A stretch of 64,000 bases of DNA, taken from contig OX388343.1 of the NCBI GenBank assembly GCA_947579665.1, positions 103,545,657 to 103,609,656 on the forward strand. Reading direction: 5' to 3'. A program made the translations under genes and the position numbers. Below, piece after piece: positions 13,150 to 24,692 of the stretch. Within the stretch, counting starts at the first letter, position 1. Each line of letters starts with the position of its first letter. The DNA is from Sympetrum striolatum. Its lineage: Eukaryota > Arthropoda > Insecta > Odonata > Libellulidae. The notes under the pieces were generated by a model, which was not told the origin of the DNA, made no database searches, and saw only the letters and a program-made list of their open reading frames with translations.

Positions 13150-13862
13150 CATCATTGCCACAGTTCATTGCCTCATCGGGGCGGAGGGGTGTTAACGGAG
13201 GTTGGAGGTGATGCATAGCCCAGGTTCAACCTTGCTAAGATAGCTTCAACATATCTCCAGCCAAATAATGAAAGTGGTATTCACCAACCGGCAGTAGGAC
13301 AGCCTGGTGAATTATTGTCCTAACCCCCCAAATACAAGTACAATTTTCATAATGAGCTTCTTTAATAGAAATCTATCCAGACGTAAAAGCACCGCAGCTT
13401 GAAGAGTAAAGAGCGATTGCTGGTACTACTCAATGAAGCGGAAAAGATAAAATGGGATGCTATCGGTCTCAGCGAAGTCAGAAGAAAATCAGAAGAGCTA
13501 CTTACACTAAAGGAAGGACATTTATTCTTTTACATGGGTACCAAGGAGAGAAGAAATGGAGGCGTTGGATTCTTGATCAACAAGAGATGGAAGGATAATG
13601 TGGTAAATATTGAAGGTGTATCAGATAGAATTTGTAAACTTATACTAAAGATCAATGAGCGTTACTCAGTACAGGTCATCCAAGTCTACGTAGCAACAGC
13701 GGCAAGCAGCGAAGAGGAAATTGAAAACTTCTACCAAACTCTCGGCACTGAACATGACAAGGAGGCCCACTACTACAAAGTCATTATGGGGGATTTTAAT
13801 GCTCGTGTAGTTCAGCGGTAAGCTGATGACACTGTCGCAGGACAATACGGACTGGGCCAGAG
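13150..13862 (+). mobile_element. 5' fragment of an RTE-like LINE
   Basis: The segment begins with a GC-richer leader (GGGGCGGAGGGGTG near 13179) of the kind that precedes RTE-type LINE open frames, then runs into an endonuclease domain. It ends abruptly at about 13862 in a short (TATGG)n run followed by a different repeat, so the reverse transcriptase is missing. Retaining the 5' end while losing the 3' end is opposite to ordinary LINE truncation. It implies a later break, deletion or insertion. The exact 5' boundary is uncertain. Confidence 0.75.
13399..13862 (+). pseudogene. apurinic-type endonuclease domain of an RTE-like LINE
   Basis: The frame from about 13399 to 13818 translates to a family-typical AP-like endonuclease. 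It shows WDAIGLSEVRRK, with the catalytic Glu of the SEVR box, near residues 20-31. NGGVGFLINKRW follows near residues 53-64, and MGDFNARV, the catalytic D-x-N box, near residues 131-138. This domain nicks the target DNA in LINEs. A TAA at 13819-13821 interrupts the frame, but the same frame resumes as ADDTVAGQYGLGQR to 13862. The stop is therefore a point nonsense mutation rather than the natural end. The first codon is not a convincing ATG and the normal N-terminal WNVRT-type motif is not clean. It is inferred to be inactive. Confidence 0.88.
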
Positions 13863-13863
13863 A

Positions 13864-13883
13864 ATGGTATGGTATGGTATGGT
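13864..13883. repeat. (TATGG)n short tandem run
   Basis: About four units of TATGG sit exactly at the 3' limit of the RTE-like fragment. Confidence 0.85.
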
Positions 13884-13918
13884 AATAACAGTAGTGGCTA
13901 TATACGGAATGTATACAG

Positions 13919-14004
13919 AAGTAACTGGGCGAAAGGTCAAAGTTCGCACAAATAAAATCCACTTTTATATTTTTGGCCAGCTTTTTTCTATTCCAGCCCA
14001 CTGT
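13919..14004 (-). repeat. transposon-end repeat, copy 1
   Basis: Read on the minus strand from 14004 this matches the sequence starting at 15461. The shared order is ACAGTGG, GAAAAAA, CTGGCCAAAAATATAAAAGT, then a GTGCG...TTTGA...TTCGC block. About 85 bases align with scattered differences. The sharp shared boundary at ACAGTGG suggests the terminus of a DNA transposon. No opposite terminus was found. Confidence 0.7.
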
Positions 14005-15460
14005 AAGGAGTTATGTGAATTAGAATAAATGCAAAATAACATTAAAGAATGCTTGGAAGGTAATAAGATGAAATTTAATCGCAACAATATAAGTCATCCG
14101 GAAAAGAAAAGTAAGAAAATAATTTCCTATTAACTCGAGATCTATACAGGAATGCACGTGTATGGTGTGGTTGCCTAACTCCAACATTCAGTTGCTGTGT
14201 TTTAATAAAAAAAGGCTATTGAGTTAAACGGTCGGACACGTATCTAACATTTTTAATCACAGAACGTGCTCTGAAAGATTCGTGTGAATCCGTTAGTAAA
14301 TTTCCCACTTACCTGGGGTTTCCCTTCGGTCGGTACAAATTTTCATTTTTCGAAATTGTTTGGCATCGAGCCGGCATGGGTTACCATAATCCAATCGCAA
14401 TAATATTTATTAGGTAAGTTAATAAGTCCATATAGAAAAAAAGTAGATGGCATACGTCCGAAAAAAAATGACTTCGATTTTTTTGGGACACCCTAATATA
14501 TCACATATATATATACATACTTAACTAAGCACAATTTCTTTAAGAATAAGCGGGTTATCCATCTTTTCTGTATCCTCAATTAAGTATAATAAAGCTGAGA
14601 CCTTTTTCTATCATTTTTTCTGTGGCTGGTAAAACGAGTAGTACTGATAAAAAATTATCATCAAGAGTATTATTTGAAAATTAATCCCCAAGTTTAGCAA
14701 TAAATGAAAAATATCTGTCCAATGAAATTAATGAATAAATCAATGAAAAAATTAATGAATAAAGCCAATGAAATAAATCTGTGGAAGTGTACTAGTGTTC
14801 ATTTATTATGGCCTTCCACGAGGTAACGCCTTCGCACATCGAATTTACCCAAGTTTAGCCATCGGTAAAAAGCTCGAAGATATTTTTGACAGTACTGAGA
14901 GTACGACGTGACTTTAATTAACGAGTAAAAGTCAATTTTTTCACCAAATACACCTCCATACTTGGGATATAATATTTTTTATTATTTTCAGAGTGCGATT
15001 GAAAAATTAAGATGAGATTTTAAATCGTAGGTTGAGGAAATAATAGAAATAATCAAGAGATGTATAGGACACGGAAGAACATACGGAAATAAAAATGATG
15101 CATCGAGAGTGCATTTCCGATTGAAATCTTCTAAGATATTAAATCCCACCCACTTCATTATTTACCACCAACTCCATTTTTTGCCCTGCATCCACTTTCC
15201 CGTTCAAAATAGATATCTTCAATTTTTGCGTCACTCTCGTCATCGCACTAATTTTAGTCGCATCTGCCTCCCTTCGAATGCACATCATCTGGAGATCCAT
15301 GGCTGGCGCGTGTCACCCTCGACTAACCCATTAAGCAACACTGTGTTTGCTCGTTTTTATTAGTCTGAGCGGATCCTCGACGGCAGAGGACACTTAGACA
15401 CGCTCCCGACTTTGATGATCCCCACTGTTTTCATTCATTTGAGATCGTGCGTGACGACGC
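14005..15460. other. non-coding stretch between two repeat ends
   Basis: AT-rich with no recognised gene. The open frame at 15109-15363 has no identifiable domain. The flanking repeat ends point away from each other, so this segment is not the interior of one element bounded by them. Confidence 0.5.
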
Positions 15461-15548
15461 ACAGTGGTCTAGAATCGAAAAAAACTGGCCAAAAATATAA
15501 AAGTGCTTTTCTAGAGTGCGGAATTTGAAACTTCGCAAAATAGTTTTT
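15461..15548 (+). repeat. transposon-end repeat, copy 2
   Basis: The plus-strand counterpart of 13919-14004, beginning ACAGTGGTCTAGAATCG and containing CTGGCCAAAAATATAAAAGT. It probably marks the 5' end of an element extending rightwards into the open frame at 15772. Confidence 0.7.
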
Positions 15549-15771
15549 TAATAAATTCTGCATACAAATGTGAAATCATTTGCGTTGGGTCCCACGCGTT
15601 ACAATTCTAAGTGATCAAATTTTACGAAAAATGCCGGTCCTCGATTTTTCGCAAAATTCTTCAATTTCAAGCCAATCCTGTACCAAAATGAGCTAAATCA
15701 TCGAAAAAAAACGATGCAGTATTATAAACCTAATCTTTATGTTTCATACTACTGGGTTTGAATGATTACAG

Positions 15772-16170
15772 TTGAATATTTGCATTATTTATACAACAAA
15801 ATGGCGAACCCTTATTTTACGAAAATGTCTACCTAAAGTGAGGAAAATAGTAGTGAGCGCGATGTACACTGAGCTATTTATACCACAATGTTCTTTGAAG
15901 CTCTCTGAAGATGAATCTGAAATAAAATCCTGCGACAATTTGCGACGCCGACAAATAAAGCGACTTTTCGATGGCGATGCAAGAGCTATGTCGCTACGGT
16001 ACCAATCGAAGCCGAATCGAAATTCCTGGATACTCTTTTTTAGTTTAATGCAAGATTACCAAAATTCGCCTATATATCCAACTTTCTACCTTGGTTTCTG
16101 CCCACCTAAATTAACGTTTTTAAAGTTGATGTCCGATGACTGTACTTTGTGGAAGAAATATCAAAGATAG
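15772..16170 (+). CDS. unassigned 132-codon open frame, possible transposon remnant
   Basis: An open frame runs from just after a TGA at 15763 to a TAG at 16168-16170. The first codon of the open stretch is TTG and directly follows TTACAG, which would serve as a splice acceptor. The first internal ATG is about 30 codons in. The middle is charged (LSEDESEIKSC, LRRRQIKRLFDGDARAMSLR) and looks protein-like rather than translated AT repeat. I do not recognise a family. It lies about 220 bp inside the repeat end at 15461 and is cut off at an inverted-repeat element starting at 16172. It may therefore be part of a broken transposon protein. A chance open frame is the alternative. Confidence 0.3.
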   Translation: MNICIIYTTKWRTLILRKCLPKVRKIVVSAMYTELFIPQCSLKLSEDESEIKSCDNLRRRQIKRLFDGDARAMSLRYQSKPNRNSWILFFSLMQDYQNSPIYPTFYLGFCPPKLTFLKLMSDDCTLWKKYQR

Positions 16171-16171
16171 C

Positions 16172-16300
16172 TAAGAAACATAACGTTGTAAGTTGCACTC
16201 AAGAAATTTTTGATTTATTTTACCTGATGATGACCGACAAGGGTCGAAACCAGTCGAAATAAATTTATCTTGTGGAAATAACACAGTTTTGTTTCTTAAC
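16172..16300. mobile_element. inverted-repeat element with GATGATGACC...GTCGAAACC motif
   Basis: The outer ends TAAGAAACA (from 16172) and TTTCTTA (to about 16299) are inverted, and the arms remain partly complementary inwards (TTGATTTATTTTACC against GTCGAAATAAATTTATC). The centre, 16223-16258, reads CCTGATGATGACCGAC, then GGGTCGAAACCAGTCG. The right arm has TTTATCTTGTGGAA, shared with the repeat at 44.4 kb and similar to the arm at 13.05 kb. It is a diverged member of the same family. No coding capacity. Confidence 0.65.
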
Positions 16301-19300
16301 CATCCCGAACGTTTTAAAAATTTCATGATCTTAATACTTGGTGTAGAATACGAGTATAGCCAATGACTTAAAAATGAAATATTTAGGATGAATATTTGAT
16401 GATATAAGACAATTATATTTTCAAAATGTATTTGGCAGACATTTCCATATACTTTTTCCATATTTGCTGTACTCTCATCAGTTGAAAATCTTTCGTAATT
16501 TCTCATACACTGCATTTAAAGACAATTAATGTAAAGAGAGAATAATTGAAGCATATACTACTTTCCACTGTTTATTTGGCGCGATCGATTTCTACGTCGT
16601 CATCACCTTATTCGTTTATTCTCTCGTGATGGAGTACCACAAAACAACGCCTCCCTACGTGGAATCCAATTAATGCATTTTGCATCAAAATATTTGCTTA
16701 CGAACCATAAAAAGGAATCATGATAATGTCTTAAATAATTCGGTCCTCATTCAAGTCAAATATATCCGTAGCAGGTTGTTATCAGCAATTTACCTGAAAT
16801 GATTCCATCATCTTATGTAGTTTTATGTTGTTCATTTAGAAGAATATTAGTATAATTTGTATTACCGTTCAAATAAACATGTAGATATATTGTTAAAAGT
16901 CATGTAAATTTCCTGGTATGTTTAATCACAATTTAACTTCTGACAACGATAACTTCATGATGTATTTATGCTCATTTTACGTATTAGAATATTTTGATTT
17001 ATATTATCTTTTTACTCGCGTTAAAAGTTTTGGTAGCTTTGGATCTCTTTTTTACATGCATTTTATGTTATGAAGCGATGTTTTCTCAGTTCTAGAGTTC
17101 TGGTTTGCTCCAAATATCGTCCTTCAAAGTCACAATCTGTTTGTTTACAATTGCAAGCGTTGAAGTCTCCAATCAAACTCATTGTTTCCGATTATTCATA
17201 TTTTTTCTATAAATTTTAATGCTTCATTGGCCTTTAATTACTTGTATAAGTTTATAAATTTTCTTTCCGTGCTATGCTTGCTGACTTTGTCATAAACATT
17301 TATGAGTAATTCTTACCATAGCTAGTCCTTTCTATGAATATTTTTGTAACTTGCATTCCACATAATTCTGGGATTTAGGTTTTTTCTCATATTCCGCTCT
17401 ACGACAGTAGATTTTCTGATATTTTCGAACTACGTAAGAGATTTAATTTCAGAAATGGCAACTAAATTGTAAATAAAGGATTTTTGATGAATTTTAACAT
17501 TGATAATTGAATCTACGGAATAAAAATCAATGACGGCCTCATAATTATTCTTTCATTCCTTTCAGAAAATGGAAACTTTCAATGTTTATTCAAGGAATTT
17601 GTTTCTAAGATACGATCGAATACAAGTGTATGAATTACTCTCAGTTTAGGAATAGGGTCTGTAGCCGCGATACACAAGTTACAGGCAGGATGATTTTAGA
17701 ATTATAAATGGTTTTTTATGAATTATATATATAAATCCCAACGAACCGGCCAGAGAGCTCAATTGAAGGAGCAACTGACAATCAATCGGAAGATCCAAGT
17801 CCTGATCGTTTCAGCATATTTTCACTTCCGCTCTTCCTTTGGAGAACAGAAAGTTAATATTATATCGATTTTATTTAATTTTTAACAATTCTCTCTCACG
17901 GAAATTATTGTATGAGAAATAATTACGCCCAAATTGTTCACTCACTCACTCAGGCTATAAAATTCCATTGGCTCTACGAATCTCTATATATTCAATCACA
18001 TATCATTGTACTTTTTTATATGTAAGGGCACTTTCCTCTTTGATATAGTATGTTGTATTACGTATTGAATACATCCTTTATAGTTCTGAAAGCATTAATA
18101 TTGCAATAATCGCAAATGGATTTTGTAATCCAGCTATCACTTTAGAATTGAGGAACTAATAAAAATGCGGTCTCATTACTTCATTACGCCACATTGAGAA
18201 CAAAAAGAGTTAAAATGATTCATCAATTGCTCACGAGATCCTTTATCGTATTTCGATTTTGAGGTTCGCAGTAATCATTTATGCATCGCTGCCACCCTTT
18301 ATTACACTTTTCCCGAGCGAAATAAGTCGAGATTTTAGCGTGTTCCAGGCGAGGTTTTGTTTCGCTAAGAAAGAGGAGGGGGAGCAAAGGAGAAAAATCG
18401 AGCTTTTGATGTCTTTCTACTTAGCGAAATGCACCCCATTAATAATTTTGGAGAAACGCGGGCTCCCGGGTATATATCATTTTTCTATATTTTCTTGAGG
18501 CTCCATTCTTTTAAAAACCTTGATAAAAAAGAGTGAGAAAGAGAGGCGTCTTCTGAGGCGGAAGGTCATTGTTTGTCTGTACGTCGTCTGCCAATCCCAG
18601 CACCACTCCTCTATCAGCTCCACTTTCTCCACTTTTTCTGCCTTTTATCCTGCGCATCGCGGGCCCCAATTCGAAGGGGGGGCCCGCTGCATCGACCTCA
18701 TTGGAAGGCTCCCGCATAAAAACCCGCGCCTTGGTTAACGTAATGGAAGGCTCGCTCTACCAAAAAAATAAGACGTTTTTTCTGTTGTCCTGCGGGTGGC
18801 CGAAGGGGAAATTATGCGAGCCCATTCTCTTTCGACTCTTTCTTTTTTTTTAAAAAGATGAATTGAAGAGGCGACAGGTGTGGCGTAATGATGCGGAGGC
18901 GATGCTTTCACGGAAACAGATTGGCAAGAGATGTTGACAATGAGGGCTTGTATAATCCACGGATTTCTCTCCTTTATTTCATTCCTTTTGGTCTCGAAAG
19001 CTTTTCATCTACATGCAAATATAAAAAAATCGTACTTCCAAATTTTCACATACGTTTTTAAACGTTTTGAAAAGCTTAAATTCAATTCAACGTTAATTAT
19101 AAATTCACTTGATTATTGGAGTCTACAATTTTTATTTAATTTCGTAGCTTTTAAATCAATTAAAATTCTTGACAAATTTTCTTATCATATCTAAGTCTTC
19201 GAAAAAAAGATGATTGAGGGAGGAAATTGAAGAATTATTTGAAAATGACGTTGAGATTTCGTTCAATCATATATAGTATGCTCCTTTTATATACTAAAAT

Positions 19301-21819
19301 CATATCCTTTTACTATATTCATAAAATTACTAGAAAAAGAAGTTGGAAATTTCGATCACATTACATTTTGTTGACTAGTAAGGATTGATTTATCTCTCAG
19401 TTGATTACGGTATGTGCTACATAAAATTCCCATTATTACGCCACAGATAACCCTTTTCTTCTCACATTGAAGAATATTACCTCAGACCACTAATAAGTCG
19501 AGAAAATGGCTCATATGAGTTATTTTCTTTTCGTTGAACTCCGTTGATTCCATTTTTGCACCGTTTACTTTCATCAGAAATATTTTGCGCAGTAATAAAG
19601 CGAGTATTTGGTAACTAGCGACCTTATTTTAACCCGAATAATCAATCAAGTTAATTATTTAATCGAAGTCGCTGTCGGAGAGTGTCAATTTTTCCAGATG
19701 AATCTCGCGGTGTTGTATCCCCGAGCATTAGTTACATTCTTATTTGTTGCATTGTGATTTCCCAGATGGCGCAAGGGCTTTATGAGAGATTACTTTTTCT
19801 GCTTGTTCTAATATCTCGGAAACAAAGTCGCAAATGAAAAAGAAATCCATCACATAAAGCTAAGTGATTAGTTGGGAAATGAATATTGGGACGGAATTAT
19901 ATTGAAATGGGAAAAAAACATTTTCACTCTTGATATGCATTGGTGGTGTCATTAAGTAAGTAATACGTAGAGGAGCTTTCTTATTTACTACCGTTGACTA
20001 AGCCCGAATAAATTACCTTTAATTAAGCCTTGTTTCATAAAAAATATTAGGACTTTTTTCTTCTTGTAATGATATTTTGACAACTTTTTCAGTTAATATA
20101 TATTTTTAATCTAAAGATATACTATCGAATTTATAACTTATTTACTTAATTAGCTATTAGTGTTTTCTTAGCAAGCTATGAGTATTACTGCTAGTCTTTA
20201 AATTTTAGCCCTTAAATTGTCAAAAGAAGCGGAAAGTAGCAAACTCGGATGATGGAAATTCTTCTTAAATAATAACACTTTTTATTCCAATTCTGTCTGT
20301 AAAACAGCCTTCAATTATTTATGCATTTTGGTTTGAAGATGGTGCTTTATCTAAACCTATTAATACAGTATATTTTCTTCCTACAGATGATTGGTCGTTT
20401 TTTTATTGCAAATGGAAAATTGTTTCCTAATTAGGTTTCAGCACTTATAATTTTATGAGCAATTGAGGAAACATATAAAAATACGCACACACAACAGACA
20501 CACGTATTGTGCGAAGTTTTCATAGATGAAATTATATCTATATATATATCTTTGCTTTTCAAAAGCTTTCACTAAATGCAAGAAACAAAATCTGGAAATA
20601 AGAAGATAAGACATGGAATTGGTCGGCACATTGAATGTTTTTTCTAGCAGAAGAATTCTGAAAAACTTAAACTCCATTTGGGTATTATGGAAGTTGAGAA
20701 TGAATTATTATCGCAGTCAGTCCATAACGACTTTATGAACCCTTTCCTCGTTATCATTAGTTAACGTAATAAGTACCAGCATTAGCATTGCCAATAGCGG
20801 CTGAAATATTTCACTTTTCACACCATTTTGCTCATTCTTCTGGGTTGATGTATACTTTTTAAAATAACATTAACCAAATTAGATAATTTTCTGACTGTCC
20901 TCCATCCGCAGAACTTGTGGAATAGAAATATGTTATTGTTGTCGTCACTAATGGTTACTATGATGCTCAAAATTTGATTAAGATGTGAATTGCGTTATAA
21001 ACGCTACTTATTACTTATATTAATTACAAACATTTTTATAGATCACCCAAAGGATCCAGTGATGGGAAAATATGTCTTTTTCTTTATTTAATCTAAATAA
21101 TAAACTAAATTGTGGTGTTAGTGCTTCGGAGAGAATTTTCTAGAAATAGTAAGGGAAATAAGAGCGTCGAGCGTATAAATAAAGTGTCCTCGCAGTAAAT
21201 GCAAGCATCATTGAAACTGAATTATGAAAATTGCTATTAACCCTTAGTACTTTTATTATAATATTCAGATTGTTTTTAAATATCAGTTCATAACGAATTA
21301 TACTGCGCGCGAATGTATAAGAACTGGCAGCAAAGAATCAGTATACATGGGATTTATATCCGGATATTTACTCTCAAGAATGTAGATGCACATGTATTTC
21401 GACATTTCTTCTTTGGATAAATACGAGAATATTTGGAGAAATAATTCAATGAAATTCACCTTTGATATATTTATGTTTCGAAACAAATGATGCTCCGTTT
21501 TTGAACAAATTATTAATTGCATAATATACAACGAGAGCAATTTTATGATCAACGTTAAAATGGTCATTTTACTGCCGCTCGAGCATTCACGATATCCATA
21601 ACCTCACGGAGTAAATATCAAGTCGAAACACGCCGTATTTCATAGTCATTGTTGTCTAATGAATATAAAATTTTGTTCAATTGAACGATTTAAGAGCAAA
21701 AACTATTTTGCCATGTCAAAATCGCTCAGGACTCACCTCATTGTCATCAGTTATGATGGTAACTTCTATGACCGAATACTTTCTTACAAATATATTAGAT
21801 ATGATTTGACCGAACTTGT
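16301..21819. other. long AT-rich non-coding stretch with one GC-rich block
   Basis: No supported gene. Bases 18560-18810 are GC-rich and include an inverted pair, GGGCCCC at about 18660 facing GGGGCCCGC at about 18682, plus CGCATAAAAACCCGCG downstream. Open frames there overlap on both strands and are judged compositional. At 17399-17432 TCTACGACAGTA and TATTTTCGAACT, 10 bases apart, echo 22491-22512 and may be a scrap of that element. Confidence 0.5.
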
Positions 21820-21905
21820 TGGAACGCCACAATAAATGAGAAAGCGAATTTCGTATTTTCCACAAAATTTCGACCGGTTTTGGCCTTGCAGCCATCCTCA
21901 GGAAT
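21820..21905 (-). repeat. diverged motif-bearing repeat
   Basis: On the minus strand this reads CCTGAGGATGGCTGC then GGCCAAAACCGGTCG, followed by AAATTTTGTGGAAAA. That is the same order (GATG box, GAAACCGGTCG-like box, TTGTGGAA arm) as the inverted-repeat elements at 12944, 16172 and 44386. The left arm is too diverged to delimit. Confidence 0.6.
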
Positions 21906-22652
21906 TGTTGCTTGCATGCTTTAATCTCATTGGTATTTCTTTATTTGTAAAATGAAGCATAACTTTACTACTTGCTTTCATCTTGTTCTTCCACAGTAAA
22001 TATTCATAGAAGTAAAACCATTTTCTTTCGAGGCAAGAACATTTTTAGTCTCGTGTGGTTAACGCAGAAGCACAATTCCTCTTACAAAGATAGGAAAATA
22101 TTTCTCTGCCAATGAAGCCTTTGCTGTCGAAGACTTCGGAGAGTGCAGTGAAAATAAGTGAGATTTTTATAATTGAGTTGTGTGGGTTTATTTGTATAAT
22201 AATGGACTAAAATTTGGCTGTGTCGTGACATATTAAAAGGTGTTGATATTGCTATATTTTTCTTTGCGGTTATTTAGAAATAAACGATAACTTTTTAAAA
22301 GAAATCAAAAGGGATATGATCCTTAAATGGAATACTCTTGAAGATTAACAACTTTTGTAAATCATTACTTTCCAGACATATTACTCAATGGAAATTAAAA
22401 TTTCTGAGAAATTATTGGACTTGTTCTCCTTTGAAAAAATCTGATGTGGCCAGCACATGACTTTCTCCATATATAAGATGTAAATATTTATCTACGACAG
22501 TATTTTCGAACTCTATATTCAATCTAAACTTGGAAGATAAATGATTAATTTATATCATATTATCTTTGACGTTACAAACATTATAAATAATGTTTTCGGG
22601 ACATGTTCGATGAAAAACGATTAAATTGGCATTTCTCCCACAGCGCCCAGAT

Positions 22653-23300
22653 CGCCCACTAAGTACATAGTCAGCAACTTCCGGTTTATCAGTATTTCAT
22701 GAATAACTCCAAAAAAATCAGTTTTACAAAAATATGTTTCATACAAAAGTTATAGTAAATTGTATTTTCTAAAACTTTAATAAATAATAGTATATACCTA
22801 AATATCAGATTAATGGAGATATTTTGTAAAACCGGAAACGAGCTTCGATAAGTAAACCTAAACTCCCGGTTAACCGCTTCACTCTAAAAACTAATCAACT
22901 CTAACGACACTAACCAAAGTACTATATATGAAATTTGGTGTTGATACGACAAAATGTTTTCGTTTTCGCATGTTAGAGCGCCCACAAATTATGTACATAA
23001 TCAGCTACTTCCGGTTTATCAGTATTTCACGAATAAACCCTAAACAATCAGTGATACAAAAATATGTCGTATACAAAGGTTATAGTAAATTACATTTTAT
23101 AAAACTTTTATAAAAAATAGTATGTACCAAAATATCATATTTATGGAGATATTTTACAAAACCGGAAGTTTGCTTCGAAGAATAAATCTCGACTTCCGAT
23201 CGACCGAATTACTCCAAAAACTAATAAACTCTGACAGCACCAACCACAATTTAATATATGAAGTTTGGTGTTGATACGACTCTTAATTTTTAAGTTAGAG
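22653..23300 (+). repeat. two tandem ~325-bp units inside the element
   Basis: Unit 1 is 22653-22978 and unit 2 is 22979-23300. Both begin CGCCCAC followed by ACTTCCGGTTTATCAGTATT, share TTATAGTAAATT and ATGGAGATATTTT, and end near TTTGGTGTTGATACGAC then GTTAGAGCG. A third start (CGCCCACAAG, 23301) runs into the CA tract. They are diverged but collinear. Confidence 0.88.
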
Positions 23301-23314
23301 CGCCCACAAGCACA

Positions 23315-23316
<2 letters not shown>

Positions 23317-23396
<80 letters not shown>
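23317..23396. repeat. (CA)40 microsatellite
   Basis: Eighty bases of uninterrupted CA dinucleotide lie at the fixed junction between the tandem units and the right-hand block of the element. Apparent open frames here are low-complexity artefacts. Confidence 0.98.
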
Positions 23397-23401
<5 letters not shown>

Positions 23402-23530
23402 ACAGACATCATTCCGAAAATGGTCAAAATGTATTCTAGGGACCCCAAAACATGTATTTCCGTTGAAATCTCGAAGTCGAATTTTTCATGAAAACAATAC
23501 TTTCTCTATACTACGTATATGGAGAAAGTA

Positions 23531-24360
23531 AAAATCTATGAATAAATCCGGAGCATTTAGGATCGTTTCTCTTATATTGCTGTACCAATATAAGGAAGAG
23601 AACATTTACAGGTATCCTTAGTTAATGAGGAATATTTCCAAAATGCTTTTCGTACTTATCTTTTGCTATGACTGTAATTCAGAAGTATTCAAATTTAAGC
23701 AAGCTTTTAATGTGTGCTTTTACCAACACATGAGCTCGTTCTTTGTCGAATGGGAAGCAGACAGATGATTACTTGCTGATACTCGGATCACTCTTTGATG
23801 TTGCCTGAACATCTGCTTCGTTGCTGTTCGATGGTGTTAAGTTGGATCGATCATTATTGCCCCTGGCAGCCATCTTGATTAAAATAAGTCATCAGACGTC
23901 TTCGTCTGATTGATCCTTATGTCAATCACTCGCTGTGTTTGATGTCGGTATCGGAACTTAATATTATTCGCCCAATGTACGATATCGGCCCCAAATGAAG
24001 CCTGGCGAAATTATCCAATATTCTCTGTTTTCCGATAAAGGAGCCTTTTGCATTCGAGATTGACAATAAATAAGGAGAAGATGGAAAATGTAGCCTCTGT
24101 TCGATTTTGCGGAATTTATCGGCGAATTGAATGTTGGAGCAATTCCGAATTTCCGATAATAACCCTCACTCAGTATCCACTAAGGAGCTGTAAGATGAGC
24201 AACGGAAAATTACAAAGAGAGGAGATCATACTATGACGCTCTGAGAAAACGAGTGATTTATTGTTGGTAAGGTGGTAAATGTAGTTTTATATATAACTGA
24301 TATCCCAGTTATAAACTTTCGCGATCTTCGAGAGAAAACAAATAACACGATACAGGGAAG
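23531..24360. other. non-coding stretch
   Basis: No recognised gene or repeat. A mildly GC-richer patch at 23750-24050 has short chance frames only. Confidence 0.55.
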
Positions 24361-24692
24361 TATTTTTCGCCGTATAAGACGCTCCGGAATATAAGACGCA
24401 CCCAATTTTAAAGGAGGAAAATCTAGAAAAAAAAGATTCTAAACCAAATACTGTAGTAAAATATTTTATATCAACTGTAGAAAGTTAACAACAGTTAAAT
24501 AACAATTTTACGCCAACCATGTAACTTATTTACTCTCATTAACAGTCATTTAAGTCAGTAAATAATGAAAGTAATAAAAATAAGGCTGTAGTGTTTTTAT
24601 TCGAAAACAAACAGTCTATTCGTCGTATAAGACGCACCATCTTTTCCCCCAGCTTTGGGGAAGAAAATGTCTGTCTTATACGTCAAAAAATA
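24361..24692. mobile_element. 332-bp non-autonomous DNA transposon (TATAAGACGCACC type)
   Basis: The left end, TATTTTTCGCCGTATAAGAC, is mirrored by the right end, GTCTTATACGTCAAAAAATA. Next to each end lies a further TATAAGACGCACC (24390-24402 and, internally, 24627-24639). The middle is AT-rich with no coding capacity. Elements with TATAAGACGCACC ends are familiar to me from animal genomes as non-autonomous DNA transposons. I do not assign the superfamily. The TA at each outer boundary could be the duplicated target. Confidence 0.8.

Larger units (their letters stand above)
22435..23530 (+). mobile_element. non-autonomous element with internal tandem units, copy 1
   Basis: The left end, AAAATCTGATGTGGCC then CATGACTTTCTCCATAT, and the right end, TATATGGAGAAAGTA, are shared with a second copy at 54178-54666 in opposite orientation. 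Both ends carry ACTTTCTCCATAT in inverted orientation. Inside lie two ~325-bp direct repeats, a (CA)40 tract and a right-hand block that matches the other copy (GAGATTTCAACGG and ATACATGTTTTGG on the minus strand). There is no coding capacity. A similar right-end block is, from memory, widespread in arthropod genomes, but I cannot name the family. Confidence 0.8.

Noticed and set aside
17399..17432. Words shared with the left part of the 22.4-kb element (TCTACGACAGTA, TATTTTCGAACT)
   Set aside because: Only two 12-base words separated differently; insufficient to call a third copy.
23141..23531. Open frames of about 86-88 codons on both strands
   Set aside because: They are translations of the (CA)40 tract and flanking repeat; low-complexity artefact.
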